Numbered from the stretch's first letter, positions 21,001-28,817 are shown. The stretch is DNA of 64,000 bases from Lacinutrix sp. WUR7 (GCF_016864015.1 NZ_CP045067.1:1709001-1773000); one strand, 5' to 3'. The notes: generated by a model from the letters alone, not told the origin. Program-made: numbers and translations.

Positions 21001-22300
21001 ATCACCAGGATTTGCAGGTACATTAAAACCTACTGTTGGTTATACTTTTGGTAGTCAACGTGATATTAGAGATTTAGCTGCACGAAATGGATGGTTAACG
21101 CAATACCCAGAATTTAATCAACAGTATACAGAAACACATTCTAAGCAATTTGATTACGCGATTAATGTAGAGCCGTTTAACGATTTGAAACTAGATATTG
21201 TTGGTAATAGAATATATGCTGAGAATTTAACCGAAAACTATAACGTAAATAGTGATTACGAATATGTGCACCAAACACCAAATACATACGGTAACTTTAC
21301 AATTTCAACAGCTTTAATTAAAACAGCATTTAATAAAAGTGATGAAAATGAATCTAAAACTTTTGATGTTTTTAGAACAAATAGATTAGTAATTGCAAAT
21401 CGATTAGCGAATAAATTTTATGGTAATGCAACTTTTAATAGAGATGCAGATGGTTATCCAGAAGGATTTGGTAAATCTAGTCAAGCCGTATTATTACCTT
21501 CCTTTGTATCTGCATACCAAGGTCAAGATGCTAGCAAGACAAAAACTAGTGCTTTAAGAAATATACCAATTCCTAATTGGGATTTAAAGTATACAGGTTT
21601 CATGAAATTAAAATGGTTTAAAAAACGATTTAAGCGTTTTTCTTTATCACATGGGTATCGCTCTGCATATACTATTAATCAGTTTAGAACAAACCTAGAT
21701 TTAAATTTAGATCCAGATGATAATGAGGCTCCAGTTCCAGGCGTAGACTATGCTAGCCAACCAACAGAAGCATTAGACCAAAATGGGGATTTTAAAAATG
21801 AAAAATTATACAGTAATATTAACTTAACAGAAATGTTTAGTCCATTATTTCGTATAGATTTTGAATCTAAAAGTGCTATAAAAGTACTTTTAGAAATGAA
21901 AAAAGATAGAATGCTATCCTTAAGTTTCGATAATAATTTAATGACAGAAATTCAAGGTAAAGAATACGTAGTAGGTTTAGGGTACCGAATTAAAGATGTA
22001 AGAATGAAATCTAAACTTGCAGGGCCAACTAAAACCATAATTAGTGACATCAACCTTAAGGCAGATGTTTCTTTTAGAGATAATAAAACAATAATTAGAT
22101 ATTTAGATTTAGAAAACAATCAAATAACATCGGGTCAATCGCTATGGAGTGGTAAGTTTACAGCCGATTATGCATTTAGTAAAAACTTAACAGGGATTTT
22201 CTATTTTGATTATACGTTTTCAGAATATGCAATATCTACAGCGTTTCCACAAACCACAATTAGATCTGGTTTAACATTAAGATATAATTTTGGTAATTAA
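15038..22300 (+). CDS. sprA: Type IX secretion translocon / gliding motility protein SprA (Sov)
   Basis: SprA is the giant outer-membrane beta-barrel that forms the protein-conducting pore of the type IX secretion system, needed for gliding and secretion of surface adhesins. The 2420-residue length is right for the family, and the sequence is beta-rich with many Asn/Asp/Thr repeats. A signal peptide spans about 1-31 (ending AWSQ). A strongly basic stretch lies near residues 1921-1957. The start is TTG at 15038: an in-frame TAA sits at 15032 and no ATG occurs before the signal peptide ends, so TTG is the only sensible start. It lies six bases after ruvA and before gcvH, an order I recall from related genomes. 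Confidence 0.96.
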   Translation: MNTTNYKSAIEIKTQLFTIAAILLSFVAWSQEPTPQDSTSTGYSLGNLQMPNPTSIVSQYTYDPVTDRYIYTESVGTFNINYPVILTPKEFQSLVAKENQRSYYKQKIDAFDGKKEGSEEEQKNLLPEFYVNSGLFETIFGSNTIEVVPQGSVEMDLGVLFTKQDNPSFSPRNRSNFTFDFDQRISLSLLGKVGTRLQVTANYDTESTFDFQNLVKLEYTPTEDDIIQKIEVGNVSMPLNSSLITGAQSLFGVKTQLQFGKTTITAVYSEQKSDTKTVVAQGGGTLEEFDFYARDYDENRHFFLAHYFRDNYDNALNNYPFINSQVQITRIEAWITNRSNRTENVRNIVALQDLGESNPNNIGSTVNILDPNPNAYPDNDNNAFDPTNIGGGGSQLNDLIRDIATVQNGITVPGVSEGADYAKLENARKLLEGQEYVLNTQLGYISLNQRLNNDEVLAVAFQFTVAGVVYQVGEFANDGVDATGVTTDVDGNVTSVTNNNLVLKLIKSPITSTSQPIWDLMMKNIYDTGAYQLSQEDFKLNIFYNEGSPVNFITPEGGTFGVDINGSIITASTPSEDLIENNPLLRLFHLDKLNYNNDPQVGGDGFFDFVSGITVIPQNGKIVFTKVEPFGEYIFDKLSLGTEDYEMSTSYNPNQAKFVYDILYKETKTAALEEVEKNKFQINGRYTSSGSGGGISIGAFNVPRGSVVVTAGGRVLVEGIDYTVNYQLGTVQILDEALKASNTPIQVSTENNSIFGQTSKRFFGLNVEHKFNENFVIGATYIGLKERPVTQKANYNSEPINNQIYGLNVNYSTEVPFLTRLVNKLPNIDTDAPSNFSIRGEVAALKPGSPSGTDFDGEATSYIDDFEGSQSAIDLKSASSWYLSSRPKGLTSPGSSEDNVIQNGFGRAMLNWYHVDPIFYSSSRPDGISDDDMSGLYSSRVFINELFPQQDIAQGQTTVLNTLDLAYYPEERGPYNFELGAQSGTLNTPQNSWAGISRQLTSTDFEQANVEYIEFWLQDPFQENTTNPGGKLVFNLGNISEDIIKDGRKIYENGLPQDGNIALGTTSTSWGTVVPQNQSLIYAFDTTGQERTNQDVGYDGLDDSEEAVLPPNFIDDPVLDDIYRPFRGLDDPSNDNYSYFLNTDGDVFERYKRYNGVDGNSPDTFSDTNRGSSTQPDVEDINRDNTMNTIDGYFEYELDITRATLNVDSNPLIVDSKVASRNMPNGTSQTVNWYQFRVPISEPTTDQGGDIRSMRFARMYVKEFTEPTFFRFGSLDLVRSEWRRYSQTLDLDDVDPTDDDTNFSIGVISTLENDGDYDSPPGVDPEELYNNNTVIRQNEQSLVVNVCDLEEEDARAVYKNINVDMRQYKQLKMFMHAEAGEDFSSLSDGELVGFIRMGNDLSQNYYQIEVPLVVSTGRSRTDLWPEANELNIELALLQEMKAKAISDNFSATEATFYDVIDGNLSENAVAEFSDYVVGQQRVAIFGNPNFGDIRSLMVGVKNASTTEKCGEIWFNELRLAEMDNEGGWATVVSADANIADFANVSATGRYSTSGFGSIEQGPQERSLEDVQQYDVVTNINAGQLLPKKWGIQIPFNYGQGEESITPKYDQLYEDIELQTRIDAATTNEEKETIREQSETYTKRKSINFIGVRKNRTTDKKPQFYDVENLTLSYSYNKVEHRDFEIERSLDQQVRTGATYAYSFAPFSIEPFKKNDSLFTGKYWKILKDFNINPLPSSFTVNSNFNRQFNKQKFRDIDLGGSNIGLEELYKRNYTYDFQYTLNFNLTKSLSLDFTSSSDKIVRNYYIDDELNGRQDPELTVWDGFFDFGDPNRLYQKLGVNYQLPINKIPTFSFIDATYTYSGEFQWQKGSDLYGDIEYVDASGGGLSGTYDLGNSISNASQHNINTSLDMKKLYKYIGISQKKSRTSSKISRPQRATPPGAEDKTKKPKQAKKTGKLANFGIGLLTSVKRIQLNYNEANGTYLPGYKQSPGFAGTLKPTVGYTFGSQRDIRDLAARNGWLTQYPEFNQQYTETHSKQFDYAINVEPFNDLKLDIVGNRIYAENLTENYNVNSDYEYVHQTPNTYGNFTISTALIKTAFNKSDENESKTFDVFRTNRLVIANRLANKFYGNATFNRDADGYPEGFGKSSQAVLLPSFVSAYQGQDASKTKTSALRNIPIPNWDLKYTGFMKLKWFKKRFKRFSLSHGYRSAYTINQFRTNLDLNLDPDDNEAPVPGVDYASQPTEALDQNGDFKNEKLYSNINLTEMFSPLFRIDFESKSAIKVLLEMKKDRMLSLSFDNNLMTEIQGKEYVVGLGYRIKDVRMKSKLAGPTKTIISDINLKADVSFRDNKTIIRYLDLENNQITSGQSLWSGKFTADYAFSKNLTGIFYFDYTFSEYAISTAFPQTTIRSGLTLRYNFGN

Positions 22301-22326
22301 AAGTTTAAAATTAAAAGACAATTAAA

Positions 22327-22334
22327 TACATTTG
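22327..22334 (+). promoter_or_regulatory. Promoter -7 box for gcvH
   Basis: TACATTTG matches TAnnTTTG and sits 26 bases before the gcvH start. A weak TTTA at 22304 lies 19 bases upstream, in the position of a -33 box. Confidence 0.55.
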
Positions 22335-22360
22335 CGAATAACAATAATTTAAAAAATAAA

Positions 22361-22741
22361 ATGAATATTCCAACAGAATTAAAATATACTAAAGATCACG
22401 AGTGGATCAAAATAGAAGGTGATGTAGCAACAGTAGGTATTACAGATTTCGCGCAAAGCGAATTAGGTGATATTGTTTATGTGGAAGTAGAAACTGTAGA
22501 CGAAACACTAGAAGCAGAAGAAATTTTTGGTACCGTGGAAGCTGTAAAGACCGTTTCAGACTTGTTTTTACCATTATCTGGAGAAATTACAGCTTTTAAC
22601 GAAGCTTTAGAAGATGAACCAGAAAAGGTAAATGCAGACCCTTATGGAGATGGTTGGATGATAAAAATGAAATGTTCTGATTTATCACAAGTAGAAAACT
22701 TGATGTCTGCAGAAGATTATAAATCACTAATAGGTGCTTAA
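22361..22741 (+). CDS. gcvH: Glycine cleavage system H protein
   Basis: GcvH carries the lipoyl arm that shuttles the aminomethyl group between the P, T and L proteins of the glycine cleavage system. The 126-residue length is typical. The lipoylated lysine is K63 within GTVEAVKTVSD, and the conserved KDHEW and DFAQSELGDIVYVE stretches are present. No other gcv gene is nearby. Its last bases overlap the start of the following VanZ-like gene by eight bases, so the two share a transcript, with no obvious metabolic link. Confidence 0.97.
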   Translation: MNIPTELKYTKDHEWIKIEGDVATVGITDFAQSELGDIVYVEVETVDETLEAEEIFGTVEAVKTVSDLFLPLSGEITAFNEALEDEPEKVNADPYGDGWMIKMKCSDLSQVENLMSAEDYKSLIGA

Positions 22742-23108
22742 AAAATATGTATTATTTGTTACTTTGTGCTATACTATTGCTTTAACAATAGTAAGTCTTA
22801 TCAACGTTTCAGGTTTACCAGAAATCAATTATTCCAATACAGATAAAATATTTCACTTTATAGCGTATAGTGCTTTAACGTGGTTTTGGTTTCAAGTATT
22901 TTATAGTAAATTTAAATGGTCTTTTAATAAAGGATTGCTAGTTTCAGCAATTGTTTCTGTTATTTTTGGTATACTTATTGAGGTTATGCAAAGTATGTTT
23001 ACTAATACAAGAGTAGCAGATAATAATGATATTTTAGCGAACACTTTAGGGGTAAGCTTAACTATTATTCTTTTATTGCTATTTAAAAAAAGTCTAGTTA
23101 AAAAATAA
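22734..23108 (+). CDS. VanZ-like membrane protein
   Basis: The 124-residue protein has four predicted transmembrane segments and the VanZ-type signature DKIFHFIAYSALTW near residue 36. VanZ-like proteins are widespread small membrane proteins; the founding member gives teicoplanin resistance, but most have no known role. The start is GTG at 22734, overlapping gcvH by eight bases; no in-frame ATG lies before the first membrane segment, and GTG gives a proper MLKKYVLF start. The fold assignment is fairly sure, the role is not. Confidence 0.8.
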   Translation: MLKKYVLFVTLCYTIALTIVSLINVSGLPEINYSNTDKIFHFIAYSALTWFWFQVFYSKFKWSFNKGLLVSAIVSVIFGILIEVMQSMFTNTRVADNNDILANTLGVSLTIILLLLFKKSLVKK

Positions 23109-23169
23109 TAAACCCTTGCTTATTTGCCAAATAAATGGTTATTTTAGCAACAAGTAAAAACATATAATC

Positions 23170-23898
23170 ATGGAACTTAAGAAAAATCCAAAAGCAAACG
23201 TTGGTAGAAATAGTGGTCTATACTTTTTAATAGGTTTAGCGCTAATGTTATTTTTAACAAATTTTGCAATTAATTATAAAACATACGATAAGTCTGTTAT
23301 AGATATCGGACAATTAGATTTAGGTGAAGATTTAGACGAAGAAGTGCCTATTACAGAGCAAATACAAACACCACCACCACCACCACCACCACCAGCAGCA
23401 CCAGAAGTTATTGAGGTTGTTGAAGATGAGGTAGAAGTTGAGGAAACAGTTATAGAGTCTACAGAAACAGATCAAGAAGAAGAAATTGTTGAGGTTGAAG
23501 AAGTAGAAGAAATCGAAGAAGTAGAAGAAGATATTGAAGTTCCTTTTGCGGTTATTGAAAACGTTCCTGTTTTTCCAGGATGCGAAAAGGAAGCGAACAA
23601 CAATGCAAGAAAAAAATGTATGTCTGAAAAAATCAGCAAGTTTGTAAATAAAAAATTCAACACAGACTTAGCACAAGATTTAGGATTAAATGCAGGTAAG
23701 CACAGAATTAGCATTCAATTTAAAGTAGATAAAAATGGAAATGTTGTTGGTGTAAGAGCAAGAGCTCCACATCCAAAATTAGAGCAAGAAGCTGTAAAAG
23801 TGGTAAGTCAATTACCTAAAATGAAGCCAGGTATGCAACGTGGTAAAGCGGTAACAGTACCTTACGGTTTCCCAATCTCATTCCAAGTACAAGACTAA
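23170..23898 (+). CDS. tonB: Energy transducer TonB (first of two)
   Basis: TonB transmits proton-motive force from ExbB/ExbD to outer-membrane transporters. The 242-residue protein has a single N-terminal membrane anchor (about 16-35), a run of eight prolines near residue 68, a very acidic Glu/Val linker (about 78-127), and a C-terminal TonB domain starting after the motif PVFPGCE (about 133-139) and containing KVDKNGNVVGVRAR. The motif and two conserved cysteines are typical of Bacteroidota. No exbBD or TonB-dependent receptor gene is adjacent. A terminator follows, so it is expressed separately from the second tonB. Confidence 0.92.
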   Translation: MELKKNPKANVGRNSGLYFLIGLALMLFLTNFAINYKTYDKSVIDIGQLDLGEDLDEEVPITEQIQTPPPPPPPPAAPEVIEVVEDEVEVEETVIESTETDQEEEIVEVEEVEEIEEVEEDIEVPFAVIENVPVFPGCEKEANNNARKKCMSEKISKFVNKKFNTDLAQDLGLNAGKHRISIQFKVDKNGNVVGVRARAPHPKLEQEAVKVVSQLPKMKPGMQRGKAVTVPYGFPISFQVQD

Positions 23899-23924
23899 AA
23901 AGAATTTCTTTTTAAATTATATTA

Positions 23925-23961
23925 AAATCCCGTTACAAATAATGTAACGGGATTTCTTTTT
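23925..23961 (+). terminator. Intrinsic terminator between the two tonB genes
   Basis: A 12-bp perfect stem (23925-23936 with 23944-23955) with a seven-base loop is followed by a T-run. Confidence 0.9.
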
Positions 23962-24014
23962 TGGTATGCTTATTGTGATTTTATCAAAATATTAACATTA
24001 AAACCTTTAATATT

Positions 24015-24809
24015 ATGAGAAATCTAAAGAATTCTTACGACCTCAATGACCAAAAAGAGGAAAGCGTAAAAAAATCACAAAAGCATGATGTAAATTTACA
24101 AAAAAACACTACTATTTACTTTCAAATAGGTTTAATTGTATGTTTACTATTTAGCTACGGACTTTTAGAAATGGAGTTTGCTAGCAAAACGTACACGACC
24201 GCAGTAGCTTGGGTAGATGATTTACCAGTAGATTATGTTCCAGATACCTTTAAGGTTTATGAGGAACCCGTTAAAGAGGTAAAAGAAACGCCAAAGAAGG
24301 AGGAGCCTAAATTTGTAGATAAAGTAAAAGTTGTTGATGATGATGATACTATTGCCAAAGAAACAGCAGGAATCATCACAGAACCTGAAATAACAAATGT
24401 AGTGCCAAGCGAGCCAGATTTTAGAGGTTTAGAAAAAGTTCCAGAAGAAGTAACTCTTCCTTATGCTAAGGTGGAAGTGACCCCTGTGTTTCCAGGTTGT
24501 GAAAAAGCAACAACCAATGCAGAACGTAAAGCATGTATGTCTAAAAAAATAGCAAGACACATTCAGAAAAAGTTTGACACAGATATTGCTAGTGAATTAG
24601 GTTTATCTGGAAGACAAAGAATTAATGTAGCTTTTAAGATTGACCAAAATGGAGATATAACAGAAGTTACTGCAATTACAAAACACAAAGAATTAAAATT
24701 AGAGGCAGAAGATGTAATAGGTAAATTACCAAAAATGATTCCTGGTAAACAACATAATAAAAATGTTTCTGTTGTCTATTCACAACCTATTATTTTTAAT
24801 GTAAATTAA
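24015..24809 (+). CDS. Energy transducer TonB (second of two)
   Basis: This 264-residue TonB paralogue has a longer cytoplasmic tail (about 33 residues, lysine-rich) before its membrane anchor (about 34-54), a linker rich in Lys, Glu and Val but without the poly-proline run of its neighbour, and a C-terminal TonB domain starting with PVFPGCEKA near residue 157. The C-terminal domains of the two proteins are clearly alike, so the pair arose by duplication, while the linkers have diverged. Flanking terminators on both sides make it an independent unit. It probably serves different receptors or has different reach across the periplasm. Confidence 0.9.
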   Translation: MRNLKNSYDLNDQKEESVKKSQKHDVNLQKNTTIYFQIGLIVCLLFSYGLLEMEFASKTYTTAVAWVDDLPVDYVPDTFKVYEEPVKEVKETPKKEEPKFVDKVKVVDDDDTIAKETAGIITEPEITNVVPSEPDFRGLEKVPEEVTLPYAKVEVTPVFPGCEKATTNAERKACMSKKIARHIQKKFDTDIASELGLSGRQRINVAFKIDQNGDITEVTAITKHKELKLEAEDVIGKLPKMIPGKQHNKNVSVVYSQPIIFNVN

Positions 24810-24837
24810 TAGGGGTAATCATATTAGTTTTTAAATC

Positions 24838-24874
24838 AAAGTCGTTAATAAGTTATTATTAACGACTTTTTTTT
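24838..24874 (+). terminator. Intrinsic terminator after the second tonB
   Basis: A perfect 14-bp stem (24838-24851 with 24856-24869) with a GTTA loop is followed by a run of T. Confidence 0.93.
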
Positions 24875-24934
24875 AATTTAACGGATTGTAAAAAAATAGT
24901 ATCTTACCACTTTATTAAAAACAGCAAACACACT

Positions 24935-27037
24935 ATGAAGAAATTCATCTTTTTACTTCTTCTTATTCCATACGTTACCTTTTCACAAGAAGATTCTTTT
25001 TTCGAAAAGCCTCCCGTTTTTCCAAATTGCGAAGCTTCAGAAATAGAAAGCCTTCAAAATTGTTTTGATGCGAACGTGTTAAATCATATTTTCAATACAT
25101 TTAAAACACCGGAAGTCGTTTCCGAAGAAAAGTATGTAGGAGAAGTAGTTGTGCTTTTTGAAGTAGATAAGGAAGGTGCTTTTCGTGTTATATACGTTGA
25201 TGCCATGTATGATGAACTAAAAGACGAAGCAACGCGTGTTTTTGATGCATTACCAAAAATTAAACCAGGAACCTATAATGGGAAACCAACGTTTAAACAA
25301 TATTCTATTCCTATTCAGATTCCTATTGTAAACCAAGCGGTTGCAACCAAGAGTCTTGCATCTAAAAATCTTGAAAAGGAAGAAGAGAAAATGTCTATTG
25401 AAGAAGCTATTAAAACCGAATATGATAGCGTTAATAAAAAGCTGGTTCCATACACGAATAAAGAATATACGAGTCAGTTAAATATACCTTTTACACATAG
25501 TGGATATGCTAAATTTGATAGAAATATTAATCTAGTTGGTACAAATAGCCATACTGCATCTAAGCCATTTGTATATGAAGACGTTTCTAAATATTACGAT
25601 TTTAAAGCAGAAAAAGAAGCATTAACAAAAGGAAAGGAAACCTTAGTCTCTAGAAAATTATGGAACGAACATCTTGTGCGTTATCAGGCAGAAAACTACT
25701 GGTTTACTATAGATCCTATTTTTGATTTTGAAGTTGGTAAAGATACCGACGCCGATTTTAGTTCTACCTATAATAATACAAGAGGAATTAATATTCAAGG
25801 AGGATTAGGGGAGAAGTTTAGTTTCTATGCTTCGGTTTTTGAAAGTCAAGGACGCTTTGCACAATATTATAACCAATATGCGGAATCTATAAAAGCTTCC
25901 GATGAAGTTGCTATAATTCCGGGTAGAGGAATTGCAAAACGATTTAAAGATGATTCTTATGATTATCCTGTTGCTGAAGCATATTTATCGTATTCACCTA
26001 CCGATTTTTTAAACGTACAATTTGGTCATGGTAAAAACTTTATTGGAGATGGGTATCGTTCACTGTTTGTAAGTGATGTTGCTAGTCCTTCCCCGTTTTT
26101 AAAGATTAACACTAAATTCTGGAAGATAAAGTACACCAATACTTGGATGTGGTTAAAAGATGTTACACCAGCAGGAACAGATGCAGAAGGTGCTTATTTA
26201 AGTAAATACATGGCAACGCACTTTTTAAGTTGGAATGCCACAAAACGTTTAAATGTTGGTTTTTTCGAATCCATTGTTTGGGCAAAATCGCAAAACAGAG
26301 GTTTTGATATAAATTACATCAACCCAATTATATTTTATCGTGCTATCGAGTTTGAAACTGGGCAAGATGCAGGAAATGCAATAATGGGTTTATCTGCTAA
26401 ATATAAAATTAACGATAACATCAATGCATACAGTCAGTTTGTGCTAGATGAATTTTCATTAAGCGATATTACAGGAGGAGAACAAAGCTGGAAAAACAAA
26501 TTTGGATATCAATTAGGTGTAAAGTATTACAATGCTTTTAAAGTGGACAACCTGATGTTACAAGCAGAATATAATAGAGTACGACCATATACCTACTCGC
26601 ACAACAGTACTTTTTTAAATTACGGACATAACAACCAATCGATGGCACATCTTTGGGGAGCCAATTTTAGTGAGTTGGTTTTAATTGGTCGTTACCACTA
26701 TAAACGCTGGTTTGCAAATGCAAAAATAAATCTAGGAGTTAGAGGTTTAGATTTTGATAATAATGTTAGTTATGGAAATAATATTTACCAAAGTTATAAC
26801 GATAGACCAGGAGATACAGGAATTACAGTAGGACAAGGAAACAAGACTAAAACATTCTATTCCAACCTGCAAGCTGGTTACCTAATTAATCCTGCAACCA
26901 ATCTAAAAATATTTGCAGATATAAGTGTTAGAGATTTTAATCCGGAAGCACAAACAGCCACTACCTTTAAAAATAATACCGTTTGGTTTAATTTTGGAAT
27001 TAGAACCGACTTGTTTAACTGGTATTTTGATTTGTAG
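24935..27037 (+). CDS. remB: RemB-like gliding motility outer-membrane protein with N-terminal TonB-type domain
   Basis: The 700-residue protein has a signal peptide (1-17, ending VTFS), then a domain at about 26-132 that aligns with the TonB C-terminal domains of the two genes upstream: it starts PPVFPNCE and has FEVDKEGAF and LPKIKPGTYNGKP in matching order. The remainder, from about 190 onward, is rich in aromatic beta strands and resembles outer-membrane proteins of the capsule-assembly/RemB kind. RemB was linked to gliding in Flavobacterium johnsoniae; the name is assigned from memory of sequence style and context and is less sure than the outer-membrane location. No plug domain is present, so it is not a TonB-dependent receptor. 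Confidence 0.65.
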   Translation: MKKFIFLLLLIPYVTFSQEDSFFEKPPVFPNCEASEIESLQNCFDANVLNHIFNTFKTPEVVSEEKYVGEVVVLFEVDKEGAFRVIYVDAMYDELKDEATRVFDALPKIKPGTYNGKPTFKQYSIPIQIPIVNQAVATKSLASKNLEKEEEKMSIEEAIKTEYDSVNKKLVPYTNKEYTSQLNIPFTHSGYAKFDRNINLVGTNSHTASKPFVYEDVSKYYDFKAEKEALTKGKETLVSRKLWNEHLVRYQAENYWFTIDPIFDFEVGKDTDADFSSTYNNTRGINIQGGLGEKFSFYASVFESQGRFAQYYNQYAESIKASDEVAIIPGRGIAKRFKDDSYDYPVAEAYLSYSPTDFLNVQFGHGKNFIGDGYRSLFVSDVASPSPFLKINTKFWKIKYTNTWMWLKDVTPAGTDAEGAYLSKYMATHFLSWNATKRLNVGFFESIVWAKSQNRGFDINYINPIIFYRAIEFETGQDAGNAIMGLSAKYKINDNINAYSQFVLDEFSLSDITGGEQSWKNKFGYQLGVKYYNAFKVDNLMLQAEYNRVRPYTYSHNSTFLNYGHNNQSMAHLWGANFSELVLIGRYHYKRWFANAKINLGVRGLDFDNNVSYGNNIYQSYNDRPGDTGITVGQGNKTKTFYSNLQAGYLINPATNLKIFADISVRDFNPEAQTATTFKNNTVWFNFGIRTDLFNWYFDL

Positions 27038-27040
27038 ACA

Positions 27041-27061
27041 ATTCCTTCGAAAGAAGGAATC
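27041..27061 (+). repeat. Short hairpin repeat, member 2
   Basis: A perfect 8-bp stem ATTCCTTC/GAAGGAAT closes a GAAA loop, followed by CTATAGAATACA. It starts three bases after the remB stop. The stem differs from members 1 and 3 but keeps complementarity. Confidence 0.7.
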
Positions 27062-27112
27062 TATAGAATACACTTTCAAAAACAGATAATTTAAACAACA
27101 TCCAGTAACTCT

Positions 27113-27150
27113 AAAAACTACAAGTAAAAACCTTGTGGTTTTTTTCTTTT
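27113..27150 (+). terminator. Intrinsic terminator after remB
   Basis: AAAAACTACAAG (27113-27124) pairs with CTTGTGGTTTTT (27132-27143) with one wobble, followed by a T-rich stretch. Confidence 0.8.
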
Positions 27151-27169
27151 TAAATATGCTTTTATAATC

Positions 27170-27177
27170 TATCTTTG
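27170..27177 (+). promoter_or_regulatory. Promoter -7 box for ctaB
   Basis: TATCTTTG fits TAnnTTTG. It overlaps a TTG at 27175 that could otherwise be read as an earlier start, so the real start must lie downstream at 27202. Confidence 0.6.
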
Positions 27178-27201
27178 CACTCGCAAAACAAAGCGTTTTA
27201 T

Positions 27202-28095
27202 TTGAGTACAACAGCCACATCTACAGTACAACATAGCATAATTTCAGATTTTAAAGAAATTACCAAAATGCGCTTGGCATTAAGTGTCGTGTTTTCTTCG
27301 CTTGCTGGTTACTTATTAGGTGTAGATACGGTAGATTATAAAACCCTTATTCTATTAGCCTTTGGAGGTTATTTTATGGTTGGTGCATCTAATGCGTTCA
27401 ATCAAATTATAGAGAAAGATCTAGATGCTTTAATGGATAGAACCAAAGACAGGCCAGTTGCTGCAGGACGTATGTCTGTAAATACGGCCTTTGCCATTGC
27501 TTCTATTTTTACCGTTTTAGGAATCGTTATTTTATATATAATAAATCCGCAAACAGCCATGTTTGGAGCGATTTCTATATTTTTATATGCTTGTGTGTAT
27601 ACACCATTAAAAACAAAAACACCATTATCTGTGTTTGTAGGTGCTATTCCAGGAGCAATTCCATTTATGTTAGGTTGGGTTGCTGCTACTAATGATTTTG
27701 GTATCGAATCAGGGACCTTATTTGCTATACAGTTTTTCTGGCAATTCCCTCATTTCTGGGCTATTGGCTGGTTTTTATACGACGATTATAAAAAGGGAGG
27801 TTTCTTTATGTTACCTACTAGAAAAAAAGATAAAGGTACAGCAGTACAAACTATTGTATATACGGTATGGACGGTTTTAGCTTCGCTAATTCCAGCATTT
27901 GGTTTTACAGGAAAATTATACCTAACCCCAATTTCGGCAATTATTGTTGGACTTTTAGGTTTAGGATTGCTTTATTTTGCTTTACAATTATTTAAAAAAA
28001 TGACAACACAAGCAGCAAAAACATTAATGATTGCTAGTGTTTCTTATATTACATTGCTACAAATAGTATATGTATTAGATAAATTTATACGTTAA
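27202..28095 (+). CDS. ctaB: Protoheme IX farnesyltransferase (heme O synthase)
   Basis: CtaB (CyoE) attaches a farnesyl group to heme B, giving heme O, the precursor of the heme A used by cytochrome oxidase. It is a polytopic membrane protein of about 297 residues. The first prenyl-diphosphate motif reads NAFNQIIEKDLDALMDRTKDRP, split here as NAFNQ...DLDALMD, and a second acidic loop DDYKKGGFFML is present. The start chosen is TTG at 27202 (LSTTATSTVQ), because the TTG at 27175 lies inside the promoter box. The gene heads the second oxidase cluster and ends two bases before a subunit III gene, so it is co-expressed with its target. Confidence 0.95.
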   Translation: MSTTATSTVQHSIISDFKEITKMRLALSVVFSSLAGYLLGVDTVDYKTLILLAFGGYFMVGASNAFNQIIEKDLDALMDRTKDRPVAAGRMSVNTAFAIASIFTVLGIVILYIINPQTAMFGAISIFLYACVYTPLKTKTPLSVFVGAIPGAIPFMLGWVAATNDFGIESGTLFAIQFFWQFPHFWAIGWFLYDDYKKGGFFMLPTRKKDKGTAVQTIVYTVWTVLASLIPAFGFTGKLYLTPISAIIVGLLGLGLLYFALQLFKKMTTQAAKTLMIASVSYITLLQIVYVLDKFIR

Positions 28096-28097
28096 TC

Positions 28098-28679
28098 ATG
28101 GATTTAACTCAAGGTACTTTACAAGAAAAACATGGCAGAGCAAAAAAGATGATGCTTTGGTTTGGTATAATTTCATTAGTGATGTCTTTTGCAGGATGGA
28201 CAAGTGCTTTTGTAGTAAGTAGTGCTAGACCAGATTGGTTAAAAGATTTTGTATTACCTAATGCTTTTATAGTTAGTACCATTGTAATTATACTAAGTAG
28301 CATCACATTTATTTTAGCAAAACGTGCTTTAAAAAACAATAACAGACAACAAACTACTATATGGTTATTAACCACTTTAGTTTTAGGTGTTGTTTTCATA
28401 ATTAATCAATTTCAAGGCTTTCAGCAAATCATAGATTTAGGGTATAACTTCACTGGTCCAACTAGTAATGTAACCATGTCTTATATCTATTTAATCGCAA
28501 TGGTGCATATTTTGCACGTTATTGTTGGCTTGTTTTGCTTGTTGGTGGTAATTTATAATCATTTTAAACAAAAGTATAATGCTGCAAATATGCTAGGCTT
28601 CGAGCTAGCTGCAACCTTTTGGCATTTTATTGATATACTTTGGGTATATCTCTTTTTGTTTTTATATTTCGTGAGATAA
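28098..28679 (+). CDS. Heme-copper oxidase subunit III (short form)
   Basis: The 193-residue protein has five predicted membrane segments and the subunit III pattern MVHILHVIVGL and FWHFIDILWVYLFLFLY near the C-terminus. Subunit III stabilises the oxidase core and proton uptake. It starts two bases after ctaB. A second, larger subunit III follows at 28818, so this cluster has two. The short form has the classical five-helix layout of caa3-type oxidases and lacks the periplasmic insert of its paralogue. Which of the two sits in the assembled enzyme, or whether both do, cannot be told from sequence. Confidence 0.9.
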   Translation: MDLTQGTLQEKHGRAKKMMLWFGIISLVMSFAGWTSAFVVSSARPDWLKDFVLPNAFIVSTIVIILSSITFILAKRALKNNNRQQTTIWLLTTLVLGVVFIINQFQGFQQIIDLGYNFTGPTSNVTMSYIYLIAMVHILHVIVGLFCLLVVIYNHFKQKYNAANMLGFELAATFWHFIDILWVYLFLFLYFVR

Positions 28680-28758
28680 TTTTAACGCTTTTTTAAGGTT
28701 CTTTTTTAGCGTATTAGCTAAAGCTTACTTAGAGTCTTTTAAAATTTAGGGTTGGATG

Positions 28759-28789
28759 TTTCGTTAGAAAAATAAAATGATTATTTTTG
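28759..28789 (+). promoter_or_regulatory. Possible promoter before the second subunit III gene
   Basis: TATTTTTG (28782-28789) is a consensus -7 box. TTTC at 28759-28762, 19 bases upstream, is one base from the -33 TTTG. It would give the second subunit III gene its own expression. Confidence 0.55.
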
Positions 28790-28817
28790 TGCAACTTTTA
28801 ATAACTAAACCAATTAT

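Noticed and set aside
24935-27037. TonB-dependent receptor
   Set aside because: There is no plug domain or TonB box; the TonB-type part is the C-terminal-domain kind, not a receptor.
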